Source: Chloroflexota bacterium
GTDB lineage: Bacteria > Chloroflexota > Ktedonobacteria > Ktedonobacterales > Ktedonobacteraceae
Length of the DNA stretch: 6,134 nt
NCBI GenBank assembly: GCA_021828635.1
Contig: JAJZEJ010000442.1
Span: forward strand, 1-6,134
Direction of reading: 5' to 3'
The position numbers and the translations under genes were made by a program. The stretch's first letter is position 1; each line of letters starts with the position of its first letter. Shown here one piece after another: positions 1 to 5,867 of this stretch. The notes beneath the pieces are model-generated. The model was not told the origin of the DNA. It was given only the letters and a program-made list of their open reading frames with translations, and made no database searches.

Positions 1-1
1 G

Positions 2-586
2 CTCTGGGCGACGTTACGCCAATTTGTGTACGAGGGTGGTACCGTCCTGGTTAGTGGTGTGCTAACGCGCTCGCAACACAATCTGCCCATTGCTCCACTG
101 TTACCGGAAATGCAGGATGACGAACATATTCAGCCAGTGAGTCGCTACGAGTTTTTAGAGATGGAGAGCGGCGAACAGCATCGCCTGATTTTTGAAGGTG
201 ATAAGATTGGCTACATCAAAAAAGCGCATAATCATCTGAGACACTACCGCTGCGGTGCCGGTCAGGTGATCTGGTGTGGTCTGCCGCTCGAACTCTCGGC
301 TTCACCTAGAGTCACTCGCTCCATCTATAAAGGCGTGATAAATCACACCCCGACGGTCGAGCAAGTTCCGTACAGTAGCAGTAGTCCTGTGCTGGTAGTG
401 CGCCGTCCGCTCAAGGATGGGAGCCTCGTTCTGATCGTCTCTGAGGCAGGCAACACGCAACAGGTGACGCTGGACGAAGGTATTGAGATTGTGGTTGCGC
501 CCAATCGGGCCGGCGCTATTGTGATCAAAGATCAGCAGATTGCGCATGTTTTCGGTGGCTTGACCGCGACAGTTCACGCCCATTAA
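2..586 (+). CDS. C-terminal part of a probable glycoside hydrolase (beta-galactosidase-like), 5' end outside window
   Basis: The reading frame is open from base 2 to the TAA at 584-586 (194 codons) and continues off the left edge. A GTG at 26 is therefore probably internal, since the residues before it (LWATLRQF) read smoothly into FVYEGGTVLVSG. That segment resembles the glutamine-amidotransferase-like or trimerisation domain of GH42/GH5-type beta-galactosidases, which usually has a (Y/V)xxGGTLxxSG strand. After it come a beta-rich region with GAGQVIWCGLPLEL, similar to the GKGxVxxxGxPLEL element of those enzymes, and a final beta-sandwich-like stretch with DGSLVLIVSEAG. The catalytic barrel would lie upstream and is not visible, so substrate and catalytic residues cannot be judged. 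The family call rests on remembered motif similarity only. No signal peptide or membrane segment is visible in this part. A terminator follows 27 nt after the stop, so this is the last gene of its transcript. Confidence 0.5.
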   Translation, partial: LWATLRQFVYEGGTVLVSGVLTRSQHNLPIAPLLPEMQDDEHIQPVSRYEFLEMESGEQHRLIFEGDKIGYIKKAHNHLRHYRCGAGQVIWCGLPLELSASPRVTRSIYKGVINHTPTVEQVPYSSSSPVLVVRRPLKDGSLVLIVSEAGNTQQVTLDEGIEIVVAPNRAGAIVIKDQQIAHVFGGLTATVHAH

Positions 587-613
587 ACAGATAACCTTCC
601 CTCCTTTGTGATG

Positions 614-650
614 GAGCGGGCCGGATGCTGGGATCCGGCCCGCTCTTCTT
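614..650 (+). terminator. Rho-independent terminator after the glycoside hydrolase fragment
   Basis: A perfect 13-bp G+C-rich stem pairs 614-626 (GAGCGGGCCGGAT) with 633-645, around the 6-nt loop GCTGGG. It is followed by a T-rich tail (TTCTT, then further pyrimidines to about 660). It lies 27 nt past the stop codon and separates this gene from the sigma operon. Confidence 0.88.
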
Positions 651-678
651 AAACTCTTCTAATATGGAGACATTCTCT

Positions 679-709
679 AGGGAACAAGGCCATTCCTTGT
701 GGTCGCCCT
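679..709. repeat. Degraded palindromic repeat in the sigma operon leader region
   Basis: The outer tetranucleotides AGGG (679-682) and CCCT (706-709) are complementary. Inside, ACAAGG (684-689) pairs with CCTTGT (695-700) around a 5-nt loop. The right half carries an unpaired GGTCG (701-705). The pattern resembles short intergenic palindromes that are repeated in Chloroflexota and cyanobacterial genomes (from memory). It overlaps the GGAAC/GTC promoter-like motif described separately, so the symmetry may have another meaning. Confidence 0.4.
681..705 (+). promoter_or_regulatory. Candidate ECF-type promoter (GGAAC-N16-GTCG) upstream of the sigma gene
   Basis: GGAAC at 681-685 and GTCG at 702-705 are separated by 16 nt. 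Many group IV (ECF) sigma factors recognise an AAC-containing -35 box and a (C)GTC-like -10 box at about this spacing, and they commonly activate their own operon. Initiation would fall near 712, leaving an untranslated leader of about 180 nt. The motif is short and overlaps a weak palindrome, so it is only a candidate. Confidence 0.35.
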
Positions 710-764
710 GCTCGCTTGCTCTGTACCAATAGTTCATAGACCCTAGAAATTGGCCCCCCGCTGT

Positions 765-794
765 TTGTTTTTAAGCCCAGCTTTCGGATACAAT
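765..794 (+). promoter_or_regulatory. Candidate housekeeping promoter for the sigma operon
   Basis: TTGTTT (765-770) and TACAAT (789-794) are separated by 18 nt. The -10 box matches the sigma-70 consensus at 5 of 6 positions and the -35 box at 3 of 6. It lies about 97 nt before the chosen start codon and could provide basal expression alongside the ECF-like promoter upstream. Confidence 0.35.
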
Positions 795-873
795 AAGAGC
801 AATCATTTTCATAATTTCGCGCGTCTACCTGGCATTGTTGCCATTCATATATCCGACAGACCGAAAAAGCAAC

Positions 874-881
874 AGAAGGAG
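874..881 (+). promoter_or_regulatory. Ribosome binding site fixing the sigma factor start
   Basis: AGAAGGAG ends 9 nt before the ATG at 891. It supports that start over the TTG at 750, which would add 47 poorly conserved-looking residues and has no Shine-Dalgarno sequence. Confidence 0.8.
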
Positions 882-890
882 ATATATCGA

Positions 891-1457
891 ATGCTGGCTC
901 GCAGTCCTACCCGGCCTGCATCTTCCGATACCATGCACCATGCCGGGGAACAAACACTATTTGATGAACTGGTGCGTGAGTATTATAGCGGTATTCTCGT
1001 GTTCTTGACCTACAGAGTTGGCAATGCCGAACTAGGACTCGAATTGACGCAGGAAACCTTTCTCAATGTCTGGAAAGTCTTCCCGCCAGCCTTCCTCGAT
1101 GACAAGAAAAGATTGAAAAACTGGCTCTACTGCATTGCCAGGAACAAGGCCATCGACTATGGACGGCAGAATAAAAGACCCTGGAGCTTTTTTCAGCTAG
1201 ATGAATCCGAGAGCCTTGAGCAAGTATTGACCATCGACTCCTGGGAAGATCAGGTCTGTGAGCAAGACCTGGTACGTCAGGCGCTCGATTATGTCAGGCC
1301 GCAGTATCGCTTATGTTTGCTGCTGCAAATTTTAGGTGGTTTCGAGCAACGCGAGATTGCGGCATTGCTAGGGATTAACCCCAATAGCGTTAGTGTGTAT
1401 GTTAGTCGTGGTATGGAGCAGTTACGTAAAGCGTATCAGCGGTTAGCTAACGAATAG
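891..1457 (+). CDS. ECF (group IV) RNA polymerase sigma factor
   Basis: The 188-residue product has the two domains and the size typical of RpoE-like ECF sigma factors. Region 2 spans about residues 23-95. It contains ELTQETFLNVWK (51-62), the core-polymerase-binding helix, and the -10-recognition segment NWLYCIARNKAIDYGRQ (77-93). Region 4 spans about residues 126-183, with the helix-turn-helix EQREIAALLGINPNSVSVYVSRG (152-174) that would read the -35 box. A variable acidic linker (about 100-125) joins them. There is no region 1 or 3 and no C-terminal extension. The ATG at 891 is chosen because of the strong ribosome binding site before it. The next gene starts 50 nt downstream and encodes an anti-sigma domain, so the two almost certainly form a cognate pair held inactive at the membrane until a signal arrives. 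The regulon cannot be deduced, but a GGAAC/GTC motif upstream suggests autoregulation. The ECF class is secure; the subgroup is not assigned. Confidence 0.95.
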   Translation: MLARSPTRPASSDTMHHAGEQTLFDELVREYYSGILVFLTYRVGNAELGLELTQETFLNVWKVFPPAFLDDKKRLKNWLYCIARNKAIDYGRQNKRPWSFFQLDESESLEQVLTIDSWEDQVCEQDLVRQALDYVRPQYRLCLLLQILGGFEQREIAALLGINPNSVSVYVSRGMEQLRKAYQRLANE

Positions 1458-1491
1458 AGGGCGAGAGAAAGCACAATGCAGAAGCAGACAA

Positions 1492-1498
1492 AGAGGTG
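1492..1498 (+). promoter_or_regulatory. Ribosome binding site deciding the anti-sigma start
   Basis: AGAGGTG ends 9 nt before the ATG at 1508. The in-frame GTG at 1496 lies inside this motif and cannot be served by it. GTG at 1505 is a near alternative, differing by one residue. Confidence 0.65.
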
Positions 1499-1507
1499 TC
1501 TCCAGTG

Positions 1508-3400
1508 ATGAAAAACTCAATGCCTGAGCCATGCGCGGAGTGGAGGGATAAGCTCGCGGCCCGTCATCCCAACGATCTCACCCCGGAAGAGCAAGCAGCA
1601 TTACAAATACATCTCGTGACCTGTGCGAATTGTCGAGCTGTCTATGCAGCGTATCAGAAGCTGGAACGACAACTACACGCGCTTTTTGCCGCTCCTGATG
1701 CTCCTAATGCTGCTGATGCCTTTCTCTATACATTACAAGTCCCACGCGCACGCCGCAGCACATTTTTGGAGCGTGATACGGATGATATACGTATCGTGCC
1801 TCTTGATCCAGATCGCCAACACAACCAGCGCCACCGTTCGATATCTCAGCGGGTATTCACGGCAGCGGGAATGGTTCTTGCGGCGCTGGTCGTGCTGGCG
1901 CTCATCACCTCGTTTCTCTTGCAGGCGGCGCGAGTTTCACACAAGAGCAACGTTGCTGCTATGCCATCCTATATCGGTGCGGTGCAGACAGCAGATCATG
2001 AGCGCATTGGCCTTAGCGATGGCCGTGTGATTTTCGATACGAACCGCCCAGATGGCAAGCTCAAGCAAGCCGCAGCGGCACAACTGCGAGCAGGTAATCT
2101 GGCCCAGGCTGAGCAACTTTTTCAGCAGGCCGTCACTCTTGATCCTAGCGATGCCGAGGCGCATATCTATCTGGCGGATATACGCATTCTCGCCGCGCAT
2201 CGGCCTTATGAGACAGTCATCATCGGTGCTATGCTCGCTGGTTCCTACATAGGAGTTGGGCATGATGATCTGCAAGGTGCCTATATTGCGCAACAACAAT
2301 TTAATACCCGCTGCCTGCTACCGCATTGTATGCAGACGCGCTTGCTCATCGCCAATGTTGGCTCTGGCACTGGCACGAGCGACGAAGCTGCTTTTGCTAC
2401 CACTGTCTCGAATCAGATTGTGCAGGCGGCGCAAGCTGATAAGAGCATTGTTGGCGTTGTTGGTTTTCCATTCAGCGTCAGTTCGTTGAGCGCGGTCGAT
2501 ATCCTGGCCCCATATCATATTCCAATGGTTGCATCGACGGCCTCCGCCGATCAGCTTACCGGGCGCTCACCATACTTCTTCCGTGTCGCGCCAACCAATA
2601 ACAGTGAAGCCATTGTGGGTGCGAAGTATGCCATCACCACCTTGCATGCCAGGCGTGTAGCGGTCTTCGTAGACCCGACGAACGAATATAGTAATAGTTT
2701 AGCCGCCGACTTTGTGAATCAATATACGGCGCTTGGGGGCAAGATTGTCGCAAGCGAGCAATTCACGACGGGCGCGGCAAACAATATGCCAGCCTTGTTG
2801 AACAATGCCATGCAGTCTTCGCCCGATCTGATCTACTTTTCAGGCTATGTCGGTGACATCAATCCATTGCTGACATCTTTGCCTACCACTGGCGTTTTCG
2901 CTCATCTGCAAGTGTTGGGTGGTGATGCTTTGTACGAATTATCTGAATATACTCCCGCCGCCCTCAATGCCTTCAATCGTCTGCATTTCACGGCCTTTGC
3001 CTATCCTGACGAATGGGGGGCGCTAGGCTTAGGCGCTCAACAGCCTGCATTCTTTCAGGAGTATGCGCACACGTTTAGTCGCAACAGCGCCAACGAGAGC
3101 GGGTTGTATGGCTATACGCGCCCGGAAAATGATACCATACTCAACTTCGATGCTATGCAAACTATGCTTACAGCTGTGCGTGCAGCTCTCCAGACGAATA
3201 CTACATTGAACGGCACGGATGTACAGATCGCGCTCACGCACATTACTGGTACCCATGCTCTTCAAGGTGTGAGCGGGCAGATTGCCTTTGGGCCTGATGG
3301 CAACCCCATTAATAAAGCGGTGCTGGTGCTGTCAGTGAATGCACAGCGACAAATCCAATTCGTTTCGTTGTGGGGCGATTTCCTCGCTCCCAAAAAATAA
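1508..3400 (+). CDS. Membrane anti-sigma factor fused to TPR and Leu/Ile/Val-binding-protein-type receptor domain
   Basis: The 630-residue product combines four modules. (1) Residues 5-60 form a zinc-binding anti-sigma (ZAS/zf-HC2) domain: Cys9, then His35-x3-Cys39-x2-Cys42, the usual zinc ligands that grip an ECF sigma factor. (2) One hydrophobic helix at about 117-139 follows an Arg-rich stretch (R107-R115), predicting the N-terminus in the cytoplasm and the rest outside. (3) A TPR-like segment lies at about 185-230 (GNLAQAEQLFQQAVTLDPSD). (4) A full-length type I periplasmic-binding fold spans about 236-622. It contains VIIGAMLAGSYIG...DLQGAYIAQQQFN, IVGVVGFPFSVSS, IPMVASTASADQLTG, YFFRVAPTN and the closing SGQIAFGPDGNP, all typical of branched-chain amino-acid receptors. 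Cys269 and Cys274 could form an extracellular disulfide. No transporter permease or ATPase is nearby, so the receptor domain probably senses rather than transports. The operon partner is the ECF sigma gene 50 nt upstream. The stop is a tandem TAATGA. Module calls are strong; the ligand is unknown. Confidence 0.88.
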   Translation: MKNSMPEPCAEWRDKLAARHPNDLTPEEQAALQIHLVTCANCRAVYAAYQKLERQLHALFAAPDAPNAADAFLYTLQVPRARRSTFLERDTDDIRIVPLDPDRQHNQRHRSISQRVFTAAGMVLAALVVLALITSFLLQAARVSHKSNVAAMPSYIGAVQTADHERIGLSDGRVIFDTNRPDGKLKQAAAAQLRAGNLAQAEQLFQQAVTLDPSDAEAHIYLADIRILAAHRPYETVIIGAMLAGSYIGVGHDDLQGAYIAQQQFNTRCLLPHCMQTRLLIANVGSGTGTSDEAAFATTVSNQIVQAAQADKSIVGVVGFPFSVSSLSAVDILAPYHIPMVASTASADQLTGRSPYFFRVAPTNNSEAIVGAKYAITTLHARRVAVFVDPTNEYSNSLAADFVNQYTALGGKIVASEQFTTGAANNMPALLNNAMQSSPDLIYFSGYVGDINPLLTSLPTTGVFAHLQVLGGDALYELSEYTPAALNAFNRLHFTAFAYPDEWGALGLGAQQPAFFQEYAHTFSRNSANESGLYGYTRPENDTILNFDAMQTMLTAVRAALQTNTTLNGTDVQIALTHITGTHALQGVSGQIAFGPDGNPINKAVLVLSVNAQRQIQFVSLWGDFLAPKK

Positions 3401-3504
3401 TGACATCTGTAGAGACCGATTGATCGCGTCCGCCCGCGCCAGGGCAAATGATGCGCTTGGGGCAGGCGGACGCAGTGAACCGGTCCCTACAGATGTCATT
3501 TTCA
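3392..3504. terminator. Possible bidirectional terminator formed by the inverted repeat
   Basis: RNA from either strand could fold the 42-nt arms into one hairpin between the two convergent operons. Read on the - strand, the hairpin is followed by ATTATTTTTT (reverse complement of 3392-3401), a good U-tract for ending the amidase transcript. Read on the + strand it is followed only by the four Ts at 3499-3502. The - strand terminator is therefore the better supported one. Its U-tract lies inside the last codons of the anti-sigma gene. Confidence 0.5.
3399..3500. repeat. Long imperfect inverted repeat filling the convergent intergenic gap (MITE/REP-like)
   Basis: The left arm (3399-3440) and the reverse complement of the right arm (3459-3500) agree at 35 of 42 positions. 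They enclose an 18-nt centre at 3441-3458. The outermost 14 bases, AATGACATCTGTAG, are a perfect match, followed by the shared core GACCG and the block GCGTCCGCC. The element starts in the TAA of the anti-sigma gene and ends one base before the TGA of the amidase gene, so it makes up the whole spacer. No transposase is encoded. It resembles small palindromic elements with GTAGRGAC ends that recur in Chloroflexota and cyanobacteria (from memory). Copy number elsewhere cannot be seen here. Confidence 0.8.
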
Positions 3505-4800
3505 TAGTGTTGAGAGCAGTTCGGCGATAGAGGTGGCCCAGGCTAGTAGATACTCGTCGGCCATCGTGGCAGCTACCAGTTGCAGGCCGAGTGGGAGGCC
3601 ATTTTCGGCAACACCAGCGGGCAACGTAATGGCGGGCAGACCCGCATGGGTCCAGGGCAAATTCATCAGTGGATTACCGGTTGAAGTGAGACCCTCTGGT
3701 GCGGGACCAGTGGTAGCTGGACACACCCAGATATCAATGTCATATTGCCGCATGGCGTTCTCCAATTCGGTACGCAGTTTCAGGCATCCCGCGCGTGCTT
3801 CCTGCAACTCATTGGTCAGCACTTCTTGCCCGATATGTAGTTGTGTAGCTGTACGTGAATGATAGAGTTCGGTGTAGGCGGCGAACCATAGTTCATGTAC
3901 ATTTGCCATCTCTGCCGCGACCATGCGCTGATGACGATGATTGATTTCTTCAATATCAGCCATGACCGGAACAGTATGCAGAGCGTAGCCAACCTGTTCC
4001 AGGCGTGCTATGTGTTGCTCGAAAGCCAGGCGTCCCTCGGCTGAGACCTGTTCCAGATATGGCCCGCTTGGGATACCCAGCACAGGGCGGCGTGTTGCCT
4101 GCACAGATTGCCAGCGTTTACAGAGCAGAGAAGCAGCCAGCGTCATACCAGCCATATCAACGGTAAAGCAGCCGAGCGTATCAACCGTGAGAGAACAAGG
4201 AATGACGCCGTCAAAAGAGATGCGCTCATAGCTTGGTTTGAAGCCGATAACACCACAATAGGCCGCCGGACGGATCACCGAACCAACAGTCTGTGTCCCT
4301 AACGCGAGTGAGCAGAATCCTGCCGCGACTGCCGCAGCCGAGCCACTACTTGAGCCACCAGGGGTATGTTCTGTGTTGTGTGGATTGCGCGTTGGTCCCG
4401 GCTCAAAAAAGGCGAACTCCGTTGTGACTGTCTTTCCCACAATCAATGCTCCGGCCCGACGCAGGGCAGAGACACACGATGCCTCTGTTCCGACAAAGAG
4501 GGCCGGAGGTAGATGCGCACCAGCCTGAGTAGCGAAGCCATCCACACGGATGATATCCTTCACACCAATCAGCATACCATAGAGTGGGGGACGTTGCGCC
4601 GGTTCAGGATATCGCTCTTGCAATGCAATGGCCTCATTCAACAGACGTGCATGGCGCTCTGGCTCAGGTAGCAGTGCTTGAAGTATGGGTTCGAGCGCAT
4701 CGATCAACTCACAAGTTTCATAAATAGAGGTCAGCAGATCGCGCTGGCCTGAACGCAAGGCTAGCGCGGTCTGGGCTAGAGGAGATGGTCGCAACAACAT
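3502..4800 (-). CDS. Amidase signature (AS) family hydrolase
   Basis: The 432-residue product belongs to the amidase signature family, whose members hydrolyse carboxamides using a Ser-cisSer-Lys triad. All three positions are visible: Lys81 in GMLIGVKDIIRVDG, the cis-serine Ser150 in TPGGSSSGSAAAVAAG, and the nucleophile Ser174 in GTQTVGSVIRPAAYCGV. The 24-residue spacing from Ser150 to Ser174 is the same as in fatty acid amide hydrolase. The motif reads GTQTVGS where many members have GTDTGGS, a variant also seen in other stand-alone amidases. The length is a little below the usual 450-500. It is unlikely to be GatA, because there is no gatC or gatB nearby and it is the second gene of a sugar-kinase operon. 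It is cytoplasmic, with no signal peptide. The ATG at 4800 has a ribosome binding site (AAGGAG, 6-nt spacer) overlapping the kinase stop codon. Substrate is unknown; family and active-site assignment are firm. Confidence 0.9.
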   Translation of the reverse strand: MLLRPSPLAQTALALRSGQRDLLTSIYETCELIDALEPILQALLPEPERHARLLNEAIALQERYPEPAQRPPLYGMLIGVKDIIRVDGFATQAGAHLPPALFVGTEASCVSALRRAGALIVGKTVTTEFAFFEPGPTRNPHNTEHTPGGSSSGSAAAVAAGFCSLALGTQTVGSVIRPAAYCGVIGFKPSYERISFDGVIPCSLTVDTLGCFTVDMAGMTLAASLLCKRWQSVQATRRPVLGIPSGPYLEQVSAEGRLAFEQHIARLEQVGYALHTVPVMADIEEINHRHQRMVAAEMANVHELWFAAYTELYHSRTATQLHIGQEVLTNELQEARAGCLKLRTELENAMRQYDIDIWVCPATTGPAPEGLTSTGNPLMNLPWTHAGLPAITLPAGVAENGLPLGLQLVAATMADEYLLAWATSIAELLSTL

Positions 4801-4806
4801 TGGTAG

Positions 4807-4813
4807 CTCCTTA
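4807..4813 (-). promoter_or_regulatory. Stop/Shine-Dalgarno overlap coupling kinase and amidase
   Basis: On the - strand TAAGGAG contains both the kinase stop codon TAA (4813-4811) and the AAGGAG ribosome binding site of the amidase, 6 nt before its ATG. A ribosome ending on the kinase would sit directly over the amidase initiation region, so translation is probably coupled. Confidence 0.75.
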
Positions 4814-5755
4814 TCGTTTCATATGTTGTAATTGTACGAGCAGTGCCATCACATCGTCACGACGCGGCAACGCTGGCCGAGCGCCAAGCATGGTTGTTGT
4901 GAGCGCGGCAGTTGCGCTGGCAAAGAAACCAGCCTCGTTGAGCGGGCGATCTTCCGCCAATGCGACCGAAAGTGCCGCGATGAAGGCATCACCCGCTCCC
5001 GTCGTATCCACGCTTTTCACGGGTATTCTGGGCAACCAGCATTCACCGCCATGCCATATCAGCAGATCACCTTGCGTCCCCGCCTGAATTGCTACCACTT
5101 TTATGCCATGTTTCAATAATTCCAGCGCAGCCTTACGTGCTGTGTTGCGATCATTGACGGTAATACCAGTCAACGCCTGTGCCTCTTTGGCATCTGGTTT
5201 AATAATATCTACCATACATAGCAGTTGGTTAGGAACGGGCTGAGCTGGCGCTGGATCAAAAATTACCTGTTTACCGGCATCACAACCAAGACGCACCGCC
5301 GTCATAACCGTTTCTAGTGGTACCTCCAGTTGTGTCAAGAGAATCTTAGTGGCTTTGATAGCTCCCTTCGCTTCCATTACCGCTTCTGCTGGTAGATGAT
5401 GACAGGCTCCTGGTGCGACCATCATCTGCTTATGCCCATGCTCATCAACCTGAATCAGCGAGATACCGGTTGGCGTACTAGAATCGCGCCGAATATAGCG
5501 CGTATCTACACCCTCTTTGCGCAATCCAGTGATAATCTCATCGCCACGCGCATCCGCGCCTACCTGAGTAACCAACGTCACATGCGCTCCCAGGCGGGCT
5601 GCCGCTACCGCCTGGTTGGATGCTTTGCTCCCTGGCAAAATGAGCAACTCCTGACCGAGAACCGTTTCCCCTGGTGTGGGAAGCCGTTGACCACGCACTA
5701 CATAATCCGTATATGCTCCCCCAACAATGACAATATCCCATGATGTCGCACTCAT
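4811..5755 (-). CDS. PfkB/ribokinase-family carbohydrate kinase
   Basis: The 314-residue product has the length and layout of ribokinases, which phosphorylate a sugar or nucleoside hydroxyl with ATP in the cytoplasm. The N-terminal strand VIVGGAYTDYV (9-19) is followed by LPTPGETVLG (25-34), close to the TPGETV element of E. coli RbsK. PGSKASNQAVAAARLGA (41-57) is the first PfkB signature region. QLEVPLETVM (142-151) and the IFDPAPA block (165-171) also match RbsK. The second signature DTTGAGDAF (250-258) carries the anion hole and the catalytic base Asp256. Two substrate-side positions differ from RbsK: the usual GGKGAN reads GSKASN, and the Asn of the N-terminal NxD motif is a Tyr (AYTD). 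The substrate may therefore not be ribose. The ATG at 5755 is chosen over GTG at 5764 because AAGGAG lies 8 nt before it. The amidase follows after 10 nt and is coupled to it. Family secure, substrate uncertain. Confidence 0.9.
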   Translation of the reverse strand: MSATSWDIVIVGGAYTDYVVRGQRLPTPGETVLGQELLILPGSKASNQAVAAARLGAHVTLVTQVGADARGDEIITGLRKEGVDTRYIRRDSSTPTGISLIQVDEHGHKQMMVAPGACHHLPAEAVMEAKGAIKATKILLTQLEVPLETVMTAVRLGCDAGKQVIFDPAPAQPVPNQLLCMVDIIKPDAKEAQALTGITVNDRNTARKAALELLKHGIKVVAIQAGTQGDLLIWHGGECWLPRIPVKSVDTTGAGDAFIAALSVALAEDRPLNEAGFFASATAALTTTMLGARPALPRRDDVMALLVQLQHMKR

Positions 5756-5763
5756 TCTGATCA

Positions 5764-5769
5764 CTCCTT
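5764..5769 (-). promoter_or_regulatory. Ribosome binding site fixing the kinase start
   Basis: AAGGAG (5769 to 5764 on the - strand) is followed by an 8-nt spacer and ATG at 5755-5753. The upstream in-frame GTG at 5764 begins on the last base of this motif and is thus excluded as the main start. Confidence 0.8.
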
Positions 5770-5776
5770 TTTGGGC

Positions 5777-5815
5777 TATCTATGAACATCATTGTACCTA
5801 TTACAACACGGTCAA
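5777..5815 (-). promoter_or_regulatory. Possible promoter region for the kinase-amidase operon
   Basis: The 112-nt gap between the phosphatase stop and the kinase start contains TTGACC (5815-5810) and TACAAT (5796-5791) on the - strand. Each box is good, but the 13-nt spacing is too short for both to act together in a normal sigma-70 promoter. A weaker alternative is TTGTAA (5805-5800) with TAGATA (5782-5777), spacing 17. No clear terminator is seen after the phosphatase, so read-through from that gene is also possible. Confidence 0.25.
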
Positions 5816-5867
5816 CAGCTTCATAATGGTGTAGTGCTTCAACTGCGATTGTCCACCGCGTGTGTTT

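Noticed and set aside
302..737. Minus-strand open frames opposite the glycoside hydrolase and the terminator
   Set aside because: They are antisense to a convincing coding frame or run across a perfect terminator hairpin, lack recognisable domains, and have no good ribosome binding site.
750..890. N-terminal extension of the sigma factor starting at TTG 750
   Set aside because: There is no Shine-Dalgarno before TTG 750, the added residues do not resemble sigma sequence, and a strong ribosome binding site precedes ATG 891. The stretch also holds a promoter-like element.
681..1153. 13-bp direct repeat GGAACAAGGCCAT at 681-693 and 1141-1153
   Set aside because: The second copy encodes conserved sigma region 2 residues (RNKAI). 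A 13-nt match within 6 kb is not far from chance, and there is no flanking similarity.
1508..3400. Reading the long gene as an ordinary secreted ABC transporter solute-binding protein
   Set aside because: There is no N-terminal signal peptide or lipobox. The first 60 residues are a zinc anti-sigma domain, the membrane helix is internal, and no permease or ATPase gene is adjacent.
3399..3500. Inverted repeat as a CRISPR unit, attachment site or structured RNA gene
   Set aside because: There is one copy only, no spacers, no integrase and no known RNA motif. A palindromic intergenic element or terminator explains it.
3502..4800. Amidase as GatA of the tRNA-dependent amidotransferase
   Set aside because: No gatB or gatC is present, the protein is shorter than GatA, and it is coupled to a sugar kinase. 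A stand-alone amidase is more likely.
3533..5743. Plus-strand open frames across the amidase and kinase genes
   Set aside because: They are short shadows of well-supported minus-strand genes whose motifs are intact, and none shows a domain or initiation signal.
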